This document shows, piece by piece, positions 1 through 9,001 of a DNA stretch of 64,000 nt (position 1 is its first letter; every line of letters starts with the position of its first letter). The notes beneath the pieces were generated by a model, which saw only the letters and a program-made list of their open reading frames with translations, was not told where the DNA came from and did not search any database. This DNA is from Streptomyces hawaiiensis (lineage in GTDB: Bacteria; Actinomycetota; Actinomycetes; Streptomycetales; Streptomycetaceae): NCBI RefSeq assembly GCF_004803895.1, contig NZ_CP021978.1, forward strand, positions 1,612,001-1,676,000. Reading direction: 5' to 3'. Position numbers and translations under genes: made by a program.

Positions 1-35
1 TGGTGTCGCTCAGCCTATGCCACACACGGCTTTCG

Positions 36-521
36 TCAGCGCCAGGGTTCGGATACTGAGCGGAGGGTGGCCGCGGTCGCCACCGCCGCCGTCACCGCCT
101 CGTGCCCCTTGTCCTCGCTGGAGCCCTCGATGCCGGCCCGGTCCAGGGCCTGCTCCTCGGTGTCGCAGGTCAGCACGCCGAAGCCGACGGGGACGCCGGT
201 GTCGACACAGACCTGGGTGAGGCCCTGGGTCACGCCCTGGCACACGTACTCGAAGTGGGGGGTTCCGCCGCGGATGACGACGCCGAGAGCGACGATCGCG
301 TCGTAACCGCGGCCGGCGAGGACCTTGGCGACGACCGGGAGCTCCCAGCTGCCGGGGACCCTGAGCAGGGTCGGCTCGTCGATGCCCAGGTCGTGCAGGG
401 CGCGCAGGGCGCCGTCGACCAGACCGTCCATCACCTTCTCGTGCCACTGCGCCGCGATGACGGCGACCCGGAGGTCACCCACATTGCGTACGGACAGCTC
501 CGGTGCACCCTTGCCGCTCAC
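36..521 (-). CDS. ribH: 6,7-dimethyl-8-ribityllumazine synthase
   Basis: Penultimate step of riboflavin synthesis: condenses 3,4-dihydroxy-2-butanone 4-phosphate with the ribityl-aminouracil intermediate to give lumazine, usually in a cytoplasmic icosahedral or pentameric assembly. The 161-residue product has the family's usual length. It contains PGSWELPV, the substrate-binding stretch [17 protein letters not shown], and a C-terminal RAG..GNKG-like segment seen here as [13 protein letters not shown]. The GTG start begins [11 protein letters not shown]; longer upstream reading is not homologous. It is the last visible gene of the rib operon, 20 bp after ribBA. The last 35 bases of the window hold no recognisable gene. 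Confidence 0.95.
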   Translation of the reverse strand: MSGKGAPELSVRNVGDLRVAVIAAQWHEKVMDGLVDGALRALHDLGIDEPTLLRVPGSWELPVVAKVLAGRGYDAIVALGVVIRGGTPHFEYVCQGVTQGLTQVCVDTGVPVGFGVLTCDTEEQALDRAGIEGSSEDKGHEAVTAAVATAATLRSVSEPWR

Positions 522-541
522 GTCTCTCCCTCTGTGCTCTC

Positions 542-1831
542 TTACTGGTTGCCGCAGGCCGGCACGGTGGTCGTGTCCAGCCAGGGCAGGTCGTGGCCCA
601 TCCGGTCCCGCTTGGTGCGCAGGTAGCGGAGGTTGTGCTCGCCGGCGCTCACGGGCATCGGCACGCGCGCCTTCACCGCGATGCCGTGACGGACGAGCGC
701 GTCGGACTTGTCGGGGTTGTTGGTCAGCAGCCGGACGTCGCGCACGCCGAGGTCGGCGAGGATCTGGGCGCCCGCCGCGTAGTCGCGGGCGTCGGCGGGC
801 AGGCCGAGTTCGAGGTTGGCGTCGAGGGTGTCGCGGCCGCGCTCCTGGAGTTCGTAGGCGCGCAGCTTGGACATCAGGCCGATGCCGCGGCCCTCGTGCC
901 CGCGCAGGTAGACCACGACTCCCCGGCCCTCGGCCTGGATACGGGCCAGCGAGGCGTCGAGCTGGGGGCCGCAGTCGCAGCGGGCGGAGCCGAAGACGTC
1001 GCCGGTGAGGCATTCGGAGTGGACGCGGACGAGGACGTCCTGGCCGTCGCCGATCTCGCCGTGCACCAGGGCGACGTGTTCGACGCCGTCGACGGTGGAG
1101 CGGTAGCCGTAGGCCGTGAACGTGCCGTGGGCGGTGGGCAGTTGGGTCCTGGCCTCGCGGCGGACGGTGGGCTCGCTGCTGCGGCGGTAGGCGATCAGGT
1201 CCTCGATGGAGATGATCGTCAGGCCGTGCTTGCGGGCGAAGGGGATCAGCTCGGGCAGGCGCAGCATGGTGCCGTCCTCGCCGGCGATCTCGACGATCGC
1301 GCCGGCCGGGCGCAGGCCCGCGAGGCGGGCCAGGTCGACGGCGGCCTCGGTGTGGCCGTTGCGGGTGAGGACCCCGCCGGGCCGGGAGCGCAGCGGGAAG
1401 ATGTGGCCGGGGCGGACGAAGTCGCCGGGCCCGGACACGCCGTCGGCGAGCAGCTGGAGGGTGGTTGCGCGGTCGGAGGCGGAGATGCCGGTGCTCACGC
1501 CGTGCGCGGCGGAGGCGTCGACGGAGACTGTGAACGCGGTCTTCATCGACTCGGTGTTGTCCTCGACCATCTGCGGGAGCTTCAGCCGGTCCAGCTCGTC
1601 GCCCTCCATGGGGGCGCAGATCAGGCCGCGGCACTCGCTCATCATGAAGGCGACGATCTCGGGGGTCGCCTTCTCGGCGGCGATGACGAGGTCGCCCTCG
1701 TTCTCCCGGTCCTCGTCGTCGACGACCACGACGGGGCGTCCTGCCGCGATGTCGGCGATGGCCTGCTCGACGGGGTCGAGCGCGAAGTTCTCGGCGTCGT
1801 CGGTGCCGTAGAGGGCGGTTGCGGAATTCAT
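542..1831 (-). CDS. ribBA: Bifunctional 3,4-DHBP synthase / GTP cyclohydrolase II
   Basis: Makes both riboflavin precursors: the four-carbon unit from ribulose 5-phosphate (N-terminal half) and the pyrimidine from GTP (C-terminal half). The 429-residue product starts MNSATALYG. The DHBP synthase signature [11 protein letters not shown] lies near residue 40. The GTP cyclohydrolase II zinc motif [15 protein letters not shown] and the [10 protein letters not shown] loop are in the C-terminal half, so both catalytic modules look intact. The ATG overlaps the ribM stop by 4 bp (ATGA), implying translational coupling. No ribD/ribG deaminase-reductase is present, so it must be encoded elsewhere. Confidence 0.96.
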   Translation of the reverse strand: MNSATALYGTDDAENFALDPVEQAIADIAAGRPVVVVDDEDRENEGDLVIAAEKATPEIVAFMMSECRGLICAPMEGDELDRLKLPQMVEDNTESMKTAFTVSVDASAAHGVSTGISASDRATTLQLLADGVSGPGDFVRPGHIFPLRSRPGGVLTRNGHTEAAVDLARLAGLRPAGAIVEIAGEDGTMLRLPELIPFARKHGLTIISIEDLIAYRRSSEPTVRREARTQLPTAHGTFTAYGYRSTVDGVEHVALVHGEIGDGQDVLVRVHSECLTGDVFGSARCDCGPQLDASLARIQAEGRGVVVYLRGHEGRGIGLMSKLRAYELQERGRDTLDANLELGLPADARDYAAGAQILADLGVRDVRLLTNNPDKSDALVRHGIAVKARVPMPVSAGEHNLRYLRTKRDRMGHDLPWLDTTTVPACGNQ

Positions 1832-2469
1832 GCCGGCGCTCCTTCCAGGGTGGGCCGCGCGGCCTGTCGCGAGCGCAGCCACCAGTCGCGCATGCCCCAC
1901 AGGACGAGCGCGCCGTAGATGACGTAGACGAAGCCTGAGAAGGCGTAGCCGTTGGCGAAGTTGAGAGGCACGCCGACGAGGTCGACGAGCAGCCAGGCGA
2001 ACCAGAACTCGACCATGCCGCGCGCCTGGGCGTACATGGCGACGACGGTGCCGACGAAGATGTACGCGTCCGGCCAGGGGTCCCAGGACAGGGTCGGGTA
2101 CGCCTTGAAGAGCAGCGCGACCGCGACCGTGCCGGCGGCAGCCGCCGCGGCCATCACCGCGCGCTCGCGCCAGGTGGCGAAGCGGACGGCGATGTGGCCG
2201 TCCTCGCCCTGCTCCTTGCCGCGCTGCCACTGCCACCAGCCGTACAGCGCGACGACCATGACGACCGCCTGCTTGCCGGCGCTGCCGGTGAGGTGGCCGA
2301 AGAAGGCGCCGAAGAGGATGAGGCCGGCCAGGAACTGCACGGGCCAGGTCCAGATGGAGCGCCGCCAGCCGAGGGCCAGGGCGGCCAGGCCGAAGAGGTT
2401 GCCGACCATGTCGGACCAGAGGATGTGCTGGCCGAAGAGGACGAACGCCTCGGAGTTCAGCGTGTTCAC
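1828..2469 (-). CDS. ribM: PnuC-family transporter, riboflavin uptake protein RibM
   Basis: Integral membrane protein of 213 residues with about seven hydrophobic segments and the tryptophan-rich PnuC-family pattern (for example YGWWQWQRG near residue 80). PnuC proteins move nicotinamide riboside by facilitated diffusion. Members encoded inside actinobacterial rib operons under an FMN riboswitch (RibM/PnuX) are established riboflavin transporters. Position between ribE and ribBA, with 4-bp ATGA overlaps on both sides, argues for flavin rather than NAD-precursor transport. The substrate is inferred from context, not from individual residues. Confidence 0.85.
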   Translation of the reverse strand: MNTLNSEAFVLFGQHILWSDMVGNLFGLAALALGWRRSIWTWPVQFLAGLILFGAFFGHLTGSAGKQAVVMVVALYGWWQWQRGKEQGEDGHIAVRFATWRERAVMAAAAAAGTVAVALLFKAYPTLSWDPWPDAYIFVGTVVAMYAQARGMVEFWFAWLLVDLVGVPLNFANGYAFSGFVYVIYGALVLWGMRDWWLRSRQAARPTLEGAPA

Positions 2470-3074
2470 CGGGTCGCCCCCTGCGCCCGGTCACCCAGCA
2501 TCCGCTCGACGTACTTGGCGATGACGTCCACCTCGAGGTTGACCGGGTCGCCGGGCTGCTTGTGGCCGAGCGTGGTCAGGGCGAGGGTGGTGGGGATGAG
2601 GCTCACGGTGAAGTGGTCGGGGCCCGCGTCGACGACGGTGAGGCTGATGCCGTCGACGGTGATGGAGCCCTTCTCGACCACGTACCGGGTGAGGTCCGCG
2701 GGGAGGGAGATCTTCACGAGCTCCCAGTGCTCGGAGGGCTTGCGCTCCAGGATCTCGCCGGTGCCGTCCACATGGCCCTGCACGATGTGCCCGCCGAGGC
2801 GTTCGCCGACGGCCATGGGGCGTTCGAGGTTGACCCGGGAGCCGGCCGTGAGGACACCGAGGCTGGAGCGGTTCAGGGTCTCGGCCATGACGTCGGCGGT
2901 GAATTCGTCGCCCTCGTGGTCGACGACCGTGAGGCAGACGCCGTTCACGGCGATCGAGTCGCCGTGCTTGGCGCCTTCGGTGACGACTGGGCCGCGCAGG
3001 CGGAAGCGACAGGCGTCGTCGAGAATCTCGACGGCGGTGACCTCGCCCAGCTCTTCGACGATTCCGGTGAACAC
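2466..3074 (-). CDS. ribE: Riboflavin synthase alpha chain
   Basis: Dismutates two lumazine molecules into riboflavin and the ribityl-aminouracil. The 202-residue product has the expected two tandem lumazine-binding half-domains. The first opens [12 protein letters not shown] and contains NGVCLTV; the second contains [12 protein letters not shown] and DGISLTVV. The GTG start is chosen because FTGIVEE is the conserved N-terminus and a good ribosome site (AGGAGG-like, CAGGAGGA) lies 9 bases upstream. First gene of the rib operon, 146 bp downstream of the FMN aptamer. The stop overlaps ribM. Confidence 0.95.
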   Translation of the reverse strand: MFTGIVEELGEVTAVEILDDACRFRLRGPVVTEGAKHGDSIAVNGVCLTVVDHEGDEFTADVMAETLNRSSLGVLTAGSRVNLERPMAVGERLGGHIVQGHVDGTGEILERKPSEHWELVKISLPADLTRYVVEKGSITVDGISLTVVDAGPDHFTVSLIPTTLALTTLGHKQPGDPVNLEVDVIAKYVERMLGDRAQGATR

Positions 3075-3220
3075 GTCCCGGGTCCTCCTGCCTCTTCGGG
3101 CACGGACTCCGGGGCTGCCGATGACGACAGAGGATACGAGCAGGGACACCACGGACGACGCCGGACGGAGCCCGCCGCGAGGACGGACTTCTGGGCGGCG
3201 CGCACGAATGCCCGCTCGCC

Positions 3221-3347
3221 GCGCACTGCCTCCCATCCGGACTTTAACCGTCGGTCCAGGAATTTCACCTGGTCAACCGGCCGCTGGAGGCGACCGGGTC
3301 GCGGACTGTAACCGCCGGTTCGGACTTTCACCGACCCCGGAGTGCGC
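3221..3347 (-). ncRNA. FMN riboswitch (RFN element)
   Basis: On the minus strand the segment contains the conserved RFN blocks GGTGAAAGTCCG, ACCGGCGGTTACAGTCCGCG, CCAGGTGAAATTCCTGGACC and CCGACGGTTAAAGTCCGGATG. The closing P1 helix is perfect, 7 bp (3221-3227 with 3341-3347). The element binds FMN and shuts off the downstream gene, here the ribE-ribM-ribBA-ribH operon. The 147 bases between the aptamer and the ribE start are the expression platform. High-GC actinobacterial versions may act through ribosome-site sequestration or a terminator, and I cannot tell which from the sequence. Confidence 0.95.
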
Positions 3348-3363
3348 TGCTACTGGTACACGG

Positions 3364-3392
3364 CCAGTGTGCCACGCCTGATCGATGTTCAA
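3364..3392 (-). promoter_or_regulatory. Candidate rib operon promoter
   Basis: Reading the minus strand, TTGAAC (3387-3392) is followed after 17 bases by CACTGG (3364-3369), or after 15 bases by CACACT. A start site about 10 bases further on would fall just before the riboswitch P1 helix, as expected for an RFN leader. The -10 match is poor, so this is a positional inference. Confidence 0.35.
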
Positions 3393-3509
3393 AGGGGCGA
3401 AGTGTGTGGGCTGCCTCACAGAACGTGTCACACCCCTTCCCCAGCGCGACCGGAGCCCCAACTTCCCGGCGGTCGCACCCTCTTGGCGCCCCGGATTGGT
3501 ACGCACCTA

Positions 3510-3539
3510 TTGACGCAGTGGTCTAGTCCTTTCTAGGGT
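3510..3539 (+). promoter_or_regulatory. Promoter-like element with DasR-like (dre) site in its spacer
   Basis: Plus strand TTGACG (3510-3515), 18-base spacer, TAGGGT (3534-3539): a good match to the main sigma factor consensus. The 16-mer at 3518-3533 matches 13 of 16 positions of the DasR consensus AGTGGTCTAGACCACT. It overlaps the stop codon of the ROK gene and points antisense into it. No plus-strand gene follows, so it may be an antisense promoter, a relic, or a distal operator for the rib operon about 120 bp away. Confidence 0.35.
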
Positions 3540-4887
3540 CGACGCCGGGGTCGGCACCCCCCGCAGACCGGCCCGGCGGCGGTGACGACGGCCCTTGCCC
3601 GCCGTCGGGCCTTCCCCTGCCCCCCGGCGTGAACAGCTCCTCCTGAGCCCGGTCCCGGGCCGTCAGCAGCGCACCGCGCAGGACCGCGCCACCGCCCAGG
3701 GTGGTGGCCCGCACCTCCGTGGACAGCGGCGTCATCAGGGCGATCCGGTCCTGCACGCGGGCGGCGAGATCGGCGCCGCCGGCCTGCCCGACCTCGCCAC
3801 CGAGCACCACGCAACCGGGGTCGAGGATCGCGACGACCGAGGCGACACCGACGGCGATGCGGTCGGCGAGGGCATCGAGAAAGGCGGCGGCGGTGCCGGA
3901 AGTCCCGGACTGGGGCGCCCCGGCCGCCCCCTCCCGCACCGGGTCCGCCGGCCGCGACAGGTCCGTGCCCGACACCCGGCCCACCGCCTCCCTCACCACT
4001 CCGGCGGCAGCCCGCACGATCCCCACCACCGGGGCTTCTCGTCCCGCCGCCGGAACCCCGTACTGCGCCGCGAGGTCCACGACCGCGGCCGAGGCGGCCA
4101 GCGAATGGAAACCACCCTCGCAGTCCGTGGATGTCGGCAGCGCGCTCGTACCCGGGACCGGGAGGAAGCCGATCTCGCCGGTGCCGCCGGAGGCGCCGCG
4201 GCGCAGGGCGCCGTCGAGGACCACGGCCGCCCCCGTCCCGTGGCCCAGCCACAGCAGGACGAACGTGTCCCGGTCCCGGGCCGCCCCGTCGCGCTGCTCG
4301 GCCAGCGCCGCGAGGTTGGTCTCGTTCTCGACGCTGACGCGGGCCTCGGGCAGTCGCTCCTGGAGGGTGGCGACGAACCGGCGGTGCCACTGCGGCAGCC
4401 CGGTGGAGTCGCGGAGTTCGCCGCTGGACGGGTCGACCAGGCCGGGCGCCCCGATCCCCACGGTGTGCAAGCGGTCGGCGCCGGCTTCCTTCGCCACCCG
4501 CTCGACCAGTGTGACCGCCTGCTCCACGGCGGGGCCCGTCCCCGTGTCTGCGCCGATCGGCACCGACGCCTCGGCCAGCACCCGCCCCACCAGGTCCGCG
4601 ACGACCACGGCGACGCCCTCGGTGCGGACGTCGAGGGCGGCCAGGTGCGCCCGGTCGGCGACGATGCCGTAGACCTTCGCGTTGGGGCCGCGCCGCTGCT
4701 CCCCCGCCTCGCCGACCACCGCGATCAGCCGGGCGGCGGTGAGGCGTTCGACGAGATCGGCGACGGTCGGCCGGGACAGACCGGTCAGTTGCTTCAACTG
4801 CCCTGCCGTCAACGGGCCTTCCTGCTGGAGCAGACGCAGGGCAAGCCGGTCGTTGATGGCCCGGGCGGTGCTCGGGGATGCGGGCAT
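3523..4887 (-). CDS. ROK-family transcriptional repressor
   Basis: A protein of 454 residues. An N-terminal winged helix-turn-helix (about residues 10-70, recognition stretch LTGLSRPTVADLVERL) is followed by a ROK sugar-kinase-like fold with GIGAPGLVD and GHGTGAAVVLDG. The usual ROK zinc site (GEIGH and CxCGxxGC) is degenerate: GEIGF replaces GEIGH and only TDCEGGFH remains. It is therefore probably a pure regulator and not a sugar kinase. It is divergent from an MFS transporter across 136 bp containing a 21-bp palindrome, its likely operator. Ligand unknown, presumably a sugar or derivative. The start ATG (MPASPSTARAIND) fits other family members. Confidence 0.88.
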   Translation of the reverse strand: MPASPSTARAINDRLALRLLQQEGPLTAGQLKQLTGLSRPTVADLVERLTAARLIAVVGEAGEQRRGPNAKVYGIVADRAHLAALDVRTEGVAVVVADLVGRVLAEASVPIGADTGTGPAVEQAVTLVERVAKEAGADRLHTVGIGAPGLVDPSSGELRDSTGLPQWHRRFVATLQERLPEARVSVENETNLAALAEQRDGAARDRDTFVLLWLGHGTGAAVVLDGALRRGASGGTGEIGFLPVPGTSALPTSTDCEGGFHSLAASAAVVDLAAQYGVPAAGREAPVVGIVRAAAGVVREAVGRVSGTDLSRPADPVREGAAGAPQSGTSGTAAAFLDALADRIAVGVASVVAILDPGCVVLGGEVGQAGGADLAARVQDRIALMTPLSTEVRATTLGGGAVLRGALLTARDRAQEELFTPGGRGRPDGGQGPSSPPPGRSAGGADPGVDPRKD

Positions 4888-4947
4888 GCCGGGATCCTTC
4901 CAGATCGGCGGGGCCGTCGACCGTGGCCCGCCGGGAGCCCCTCTTAT

Positions 4948-4968
4948 TATCAGGCAGGGTTCCTGATA
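4948..4968. promoter_or_regulatory. Palindromic operator between ROK repressor and MFS gene
   Basis: Perfect inverted repeat TATCAGG-N7-CCTGATA centred at 4958, embedded in an unusually AT-rich patch of the divergent intergenic region. The patch includes GATAGTTTAC, which could supply a -10 for the MFS gene. Two-arm symmetry and position fit the operator of the dimeric ROK regulator. No binding is proven. Confidence 0.6.
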
Positions 4969-5023
4969 GTTTACGGCCCGCGCCGGGCACGAGCGCGGCA
5001 GCGACCTGGAGGGGGACCGCAGA

Positions 5024-6229
5024 ATGGGCAAGGTGGTCGACGAACAGCGCGAGGTGAAGCGGTCCCGGTACGCGGTGGCCGCCGTCTTCGCCGTGCACGG
5101 CGCCGTGACCGGCTCGTTCGCGACCCGCGTGCCGTGGATCCAGGACCACGCGGGCGTGAGCGCGGGCCAGTTGGGGATCGCCCTCGCCTTCCCCGCGCTC
5201 GGCGCGTCCGTGGCGATGCCGCTCGCCGGCAGCATCACCCACCGCTTCGGCGCCCGCAACGCGCTGCGGGGGCTGATCGCCCTGTGGACGCTGTCGCTGG
5301 TCCTGCCGTCGATCGCCCCCAACCTCCTGACGCTCTGCCTGGCCCTGTTCGTCTACGGGGCGACCGCGGGCATGGCCGACGTGGCGATGAACGCGCTGGG
5401 CGTCGAGGTCGAGAACCGTCTCGGCCGGTCGATCATGTCCGGGCTGCACGGCATGTGGAGCGCGGGCGCCCTGGTCGGCTCGGCGGCCGGCACGCTCGCC
5501 GCGCACCTCGGCTCGGACGCCCGGCTGCACCACGTCCTGGCCGCCGCGGTCCTCACCGTCGTCGGCGTGCTGTCCTGCCAGTGGGTGCTCGACCTGCAGC
5601 CCGCCGAGGACGAGGAGCCGCCGCCGCGCTTCGCGCTGCCGCCCCGCTCGGCGCTGCTCATCGGCGCGATCGGGTTCTGCGCGGTGTTCGCGGAGGGCGC
5701 GAGCCTGGACTGGTCGGCGGTCTATCTGCGCGAGCAGCTGGAGACCTCGGCCGGTCTGGCGGCGGCGTGCACGACGGGCTTCACGCTCACCATGGCCGTC
5801 GCCCGGCTCGCCGGTGACAAGATCGTGGACCGCTTCGGCGCCGTGCGGACGGTGCGGGCGAGCGGTGTGTTCGCCGTCCTCGGCGGGCTGCTGATCGTCC
5901 TCGCGGACCATCCGGCGGTGGCCATGGGCGGGTTCGCACTGATGGGTCTGGGCATCGCCGTCGTCGTGCCGCTGTGCTTCGCGGCGGCGGGCCGCAGCGG
6001 ATCCAACCCGAGCCTGGCCATCGCGGGCGTGGCGACCATCACCTACACCTCGGGCCTGATCGCGCCGAGCGCGATCGGCATGCTGGCCCAGGCGACCAGC
6101 CTGATGGTGTCGTTCTGCCTGGTGACGGCGCTGTCGTGCGGGCTGGTGGCGTTCGCGGGCGTGCTGCGCCCCGGCGAGCGGACGAAGGTCGGCCGCCCGG
6201 ACGCGGCGGTCCCCGGCCCCCGCCCCTGA
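5024..6229 (+). CDS. MFS transporter
   Basis: Hydrophobic protein of 401 residues with about 12 predicted membrane segments. It has the MFS loop 2-3 pattern GSITHRFGARNAL (about residue 70) and an equivalent DKIVDRFGAVRTV in the second half. The repeated basic loop and the central soluble linker (QPAEDEEPPPRF) are typical. It resembles the fucose/glucose-type or YfkF-like MFS group found beside ROK regulators; the substrate cannot be read from sequence. Divergently transcribed from the ROK repressor, probably under its control. ATG start preceded by the ribosome site GGAGGGGGA. Confidence 0.85.
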   Translation: MGKVVDEQREVKRSRYAVAAVFAVHGAVTGSFATRVPWIQDHAGVSAGQLGIALAFPALGASVAMPLAGSITHRFGARNALRGLIALWTLSLVLPSIAPNLLTLCLALFVYGATAGMADVAMNALGVEVENRLGRSIMSGLHGMWSAGALVGSAAGTLAAHLGSDARLHHVLAAAVLTVVGVLSCQWVLDLQPAEDEEPPPRFALPPRSALLIGAIGFCAVFAEGASLDWSAVYLREQLETSAGLAAACTTGFTLTMAVARLAGDKIVDRFGAVRTVRASGVFAVLGGLLIVLADHPAVAMGGFALMGLGIAVVVPLCFAAAGRSGSNPSLAIAGVATITYTSGLIAPSAIGMLAQATSLMVSFCLVTALSCGLVAFAGVLRPGERTKVGRPDAAVPGPRP

Positions 6230-6331
6230 GCGGACGGGCGACCGTCCAGGTCAGCCCCGGTCACCGCCGCTGCGGGCGCACCCCGACAATGGTCCGGACA
6301 CTCGCAGGCACGACGAAAGCGAAACCGCACC

Positions 6332-7711
6332 ATGGATCTCGGCGTCCGCTGGAAACTGCACGGCGACGGACGCACCCCGGCGCCCGGCGCGGTGGTCCGC
6401 CCCGACGAGCGGCTCTCCTGGCCCCGCACGGCCGGACTGGGCGCACAGCACGTGGTGGCGATGTTCGGGGCGTCCTTCGTCGCCCCTGTCCTGATGGGCC
6501 TGGACCCCAACCTCGCGATCATGATGTCGGGCGTCGCGACCGTCGTGTTCCTGCTCGCCACCCGCGGCAGCGTGCCCAGTTACCTGGGCTGCTCCCTCTC
6601 CTTCGTCGGCGTGGCGGCGGTCATCCGGGCGCAGGGCGGCAGCAGCGCGACCGTCACGGGAGCGGTGTTCGTCGTCGGGGGCGCGCTGTTCCTGGTGGGG
6701 CTGGCCGTGCGGCGGTTCGGTGCGCGGATCATCCACGCCACGATGCCGCCGATCGTGACCGGCGCGGTGGTGATGCTGATCGGCTTCAACCTGGCGCCGG
6801 TGACGGCCTCGACGTACTGGCCGCAGGACCAGTGGACGGCACTGCTGGTGATGCTGTTCACCGGTCTGGCGGTCGTCTGCCTGCGGGGCTTCTGGTCCCG
6901 GATCGCCATCTTCCTGGGACTGGTCTTCGGGTACGGCATCTCCTGGGTGTTCGACCTGGTCTTCGGCAAGATCCACTCTGTGGACGCGAGCGGCAAGCTC
7001 ACCGACCACTGGCGTCTCGACCTCTCCGGCGTGGGCCGGGCCGACTGGATCGGGCTGCCGACCCTGCACGCCCCGTCCTTCGAGTGGTCGGCGATCCTGG
7101 TCGCCCTGCCGGTCGTCATCGCGCTGGTCGCGGAGAACGCCGGGCACGTGAAGGCGGTCGGCGAGATGACCGGCGACTCGCTGGACGACAAGCTCGGCAC
7201 GGCGATCGCGGCCGACGGCGTCGGCTCGATGCTGTCCACCGCGGTGGGCGGCCCGCCCAACACCACGTACTCCGAGAACATCGGCGTCATGGCCGCGACC
7301 CGCGTGTACTCGACGGCCGCGTACTGGGCCGCCGCCGGCTTCGCCCTGCTGTTCGGCGTCTGCCCGAAGTTCGGCGCGGTCGTGGCGGCGATCCCGGGCG
7401 GGGTGCTCGGCGGCATCACCGTCATCCTGTACGGCATGATCGGCCTGCTGGGCGCGCAGATCTGGATCAACGCCGGGGTGGATCTGCGCAATCCGCTGAA
7501 CCTGGTCCCGGCGGCGGCGGGCATCATCATCGGTGTCGGCAACGTCTCCCTGGAGTTCACGGACACGTTCTCGCTGAGCGGCATCGCGCTCGGCACGGTG
7601 GTCGTCATCACCGGCTACCACGCCCTGCGGGCCTTCGCCCCGGCCCACTTGAAGACGCAGGCGCCGCTGCTGGACGAGGGCACCTCCTCCTACGACGACG
7701 CCAAGTCGTAG
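6332..7711 (+). CDS. Uracil/xanthine permease family (NCS2) transporter
   Basis: Nucleobase:cation symporter-2 protein of 459 residues with about 14 hydrophobic segments. The family's substrate-site region is visible as ALVAENAGHVKAV (about residue 265) and GGPPNTTYSENIGV (about residue 305). These helix 8/10 motifs carry the glutamates that bind the base in UraA-type carriers. Most likely uracil, possibly xanthine or uric acid. It lies 102 bp after the MFS gene without an obvious terminator, and its 3' end overlaps the convergent glycoside hydrolase gene by 22 bp. The ATG start has only a weak ribosome site. Confidence 0.88.
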   Translation: MDLGVRWKLHGDGRTPAPGAVVRPDERLSWPRTAGLGAQHVVAMFGASFVAPVLMGLDPNLAIMMSGVATVVFLLATRGSVPSYLGCSLSFVGVAAVIRAQGGSSATVTGAVFVVGGALFLVGLAVRRFGARIIHATMPPIVTGAVVMLIGFNLAPVTASTYWPQDQWTALLVMLFTGLAVVCLRGFWSRIAIFLGLVFGYGISWVFDLVFGKIHSVDASGKLTDHWRLDLSGVGRADWIGLPTLHAPSFEWSAILVALPVVIALVAENAGHVKAVGEMTGDSLDDKLGTAIAADGVGSMLSTAVGGPPNTTYSENIGVMAATRVYSTAAYWAAAGFALLFGVCPKFGAVVAAIPGGVLGGITVILYGMIGLLGAQIWINAGVDLRNPLNLVPAAAGIIIGVGNVSLEFTDTFSLSGIALGTVVVITGYHALRAFAPAHLKTQAPLLDEGTSSYDDAKS

Positions 7712-8898
7712 GCGTACGACGCCGTGAACGTCCCCGGCCTGCCCTTGCAGCCGTCCGACTCCCCCGGCAGCTTCACCCACAGGTAGGCGTCGATCCGGGA
7801 CTCGCCGGTGCTCAGGGTCGGGGACCGGCCGAGCCCCCGGCCCGCCGGGTCGCACCACTCGCCGTCGGCCGGGGCGCCGTTGCCGTTGCGGCTGGTGTCG
7901 ATGACGGCGCCGAGGCCCGCCGGGCCGCCGAGCGCGTCGAGGACCCGCCGGTCGTAGGCGACCTCGTCGGCGGTGGTGTGGAAGTTGGAGACGTTGCTGA
8001 AGATGCCGTCGGAGGACTCGGGCGAGGCGGCACCGGCCTGCCTGAGCCAGGCCGCCTGCTTCGCGGGCGCGTTCCAGCCCGAGTGACCGGCGTCGAAGTA
8101 CACACGGGCCCGGGGGTTGGCGGCCTTCAGGACGCGGCCGGCCCGGGCCAGCGACGCGTAGCGGTCCGCGCGTTCACCGGCGGAGAGGCACTCGGACTGG
8201 GCGACCGAGTCCGGCTCCAGGACGACGATGACCTCCCCGGAGCCCAGCCCGGCAGCGAACCGGTCGATCCAGGTGTCGTAGGCGTCCAGGCCGGGCGCCC
8301 CGCCCTGGGAGTGGCCGCCGCAGTCCCGGCCGGGGATCGCGTACGGCACGAGGACGGGCGTCCGGCCGAGCGCGGCGCCGCCCGACGTCACCGCGGCGAC
8401 CCGGGCGGTGACGGTTTCCGGGGAGTAGTCGGCGAACCAGACGGCCGCCGGCTGTTGGGCGATGCGGGACGCGATGACCGCGTGCCGGGGGTCGCCGGAG
8501 TGGGAGCGGACCCACTCGAGCACCTGGGATTCGGGGTGGCGGTAGAGCCGTCCGGCCACGGTGGGGGCGCGCTCCCGCTTCTTCTCGGTCTTCGACGGCG
8601 TGGGGCTCTGCGTCCGGCGTACGGACCGAGACGGCGAGGGCGAGGGCGAAGCGGACTCGGTGGTGGCCGACGCGGACGGCGACGGCACGGCCGGCAGGGG
8701 CGCCAGGCGGGGCGAGGCCGAAACCTCGGGGGGCGCGGCCTCGTCCGAGGCCCGTCTGTCGTCGAACGCGGAGAGGACCCCGGCGACCGCGCCGGCCGCG
8801 ACGACGAGCGAGGCCGCCACGACCATCACGCCGCGCCGGGCGGCTCGCCTGCGCCCGGCCCTGCGGGCGGCCAGGCGCTGCGCACGCGAGCCTGACAC
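7690..8898 (-). CDS. Secreted or membrane-anchored glycoside hydrolase family 6 (cellulase)
   Basis: A protein of 402 residues. It has a basic N-terminus and one hydrophobic segment (about residues 25-42: signal or membrane anchor), a Ser/Pro/Thr-rich linker (about 50-105), then a GH6 domain. Both GH6 signatures are present: YAIPGRDCGGHSQGG with the catalytic acid Asp, and VVLEPDSVAQ. C-terminal signatures include WCDPAGRGLG and WVKLPGESDG. The family cleaves beta-1,4-glucan with inversion; endoglucanase is more likely than cellobiohydrolase but this is not certain. There is no carbohydrate-binding module, which is unusual for a free cellulase and could suit cell-surface or endogenous glucan turnover. 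Confidence 0.9.
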   Translation of the reverse strand: MSGSRAQRLAARRAGRRRAARRGVMVVAASLVVAAGAVAGVLSAFDDRRASDEAAPPEVSASPRLAPLPAVPSPSASATTESASPSPSPSRSVRRTQSPTPSKTEKKRERAPTVAGRLYRHPESQVLEWVRSHSGDPRHAVIASRIAQQPAAVWFADYSPETVTARVAAVTSGGAALGRTPVLVPYAIPGRDCGGHSQGGAPGLDAYDTWIDRFAAGLGSGEVIVVLEPDSVAQSECLSAGERADRYASLARAGRVLKAANPRARVYFDAGHSGWNAPAKQAAWLRQAGAASPESSDGIFSNVSNFHTTADEVAYDRRVLDALGGPAGLGAVIDTSRNGNGAPADGEWCDPAGRGLGRSPTLSTGESRIDAYLWVKLPGESDGCKGRPGTFTASYAYDLASS

Positions 8899-9001
8899 GG
8901 TGCTGCTCCCCCTCCCCCTGCGGCGGGCGGTGTTCCCCCGTTTCGGGGAAGCCCCGGGCCCGCCGGTACTTCCGCCAGCCTAGAGCTGCGACTCTGCCCG
9001 C

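Noticed and set aside
1..35. hisE/hisG start, often found after ribH in Streptomyces
   Set aside because: Only 35 bases are available and no start codon with ribosome site is visible.
3595..5817. Plus-strand open frame of 740 codons opposite the ROK gene
   Set aside because: Translation is Arg/Gly/Ala-rich without motifs. The promoter-like element at 3510 does not rescue it, as its start is not preceded by a ribosome site I can support.
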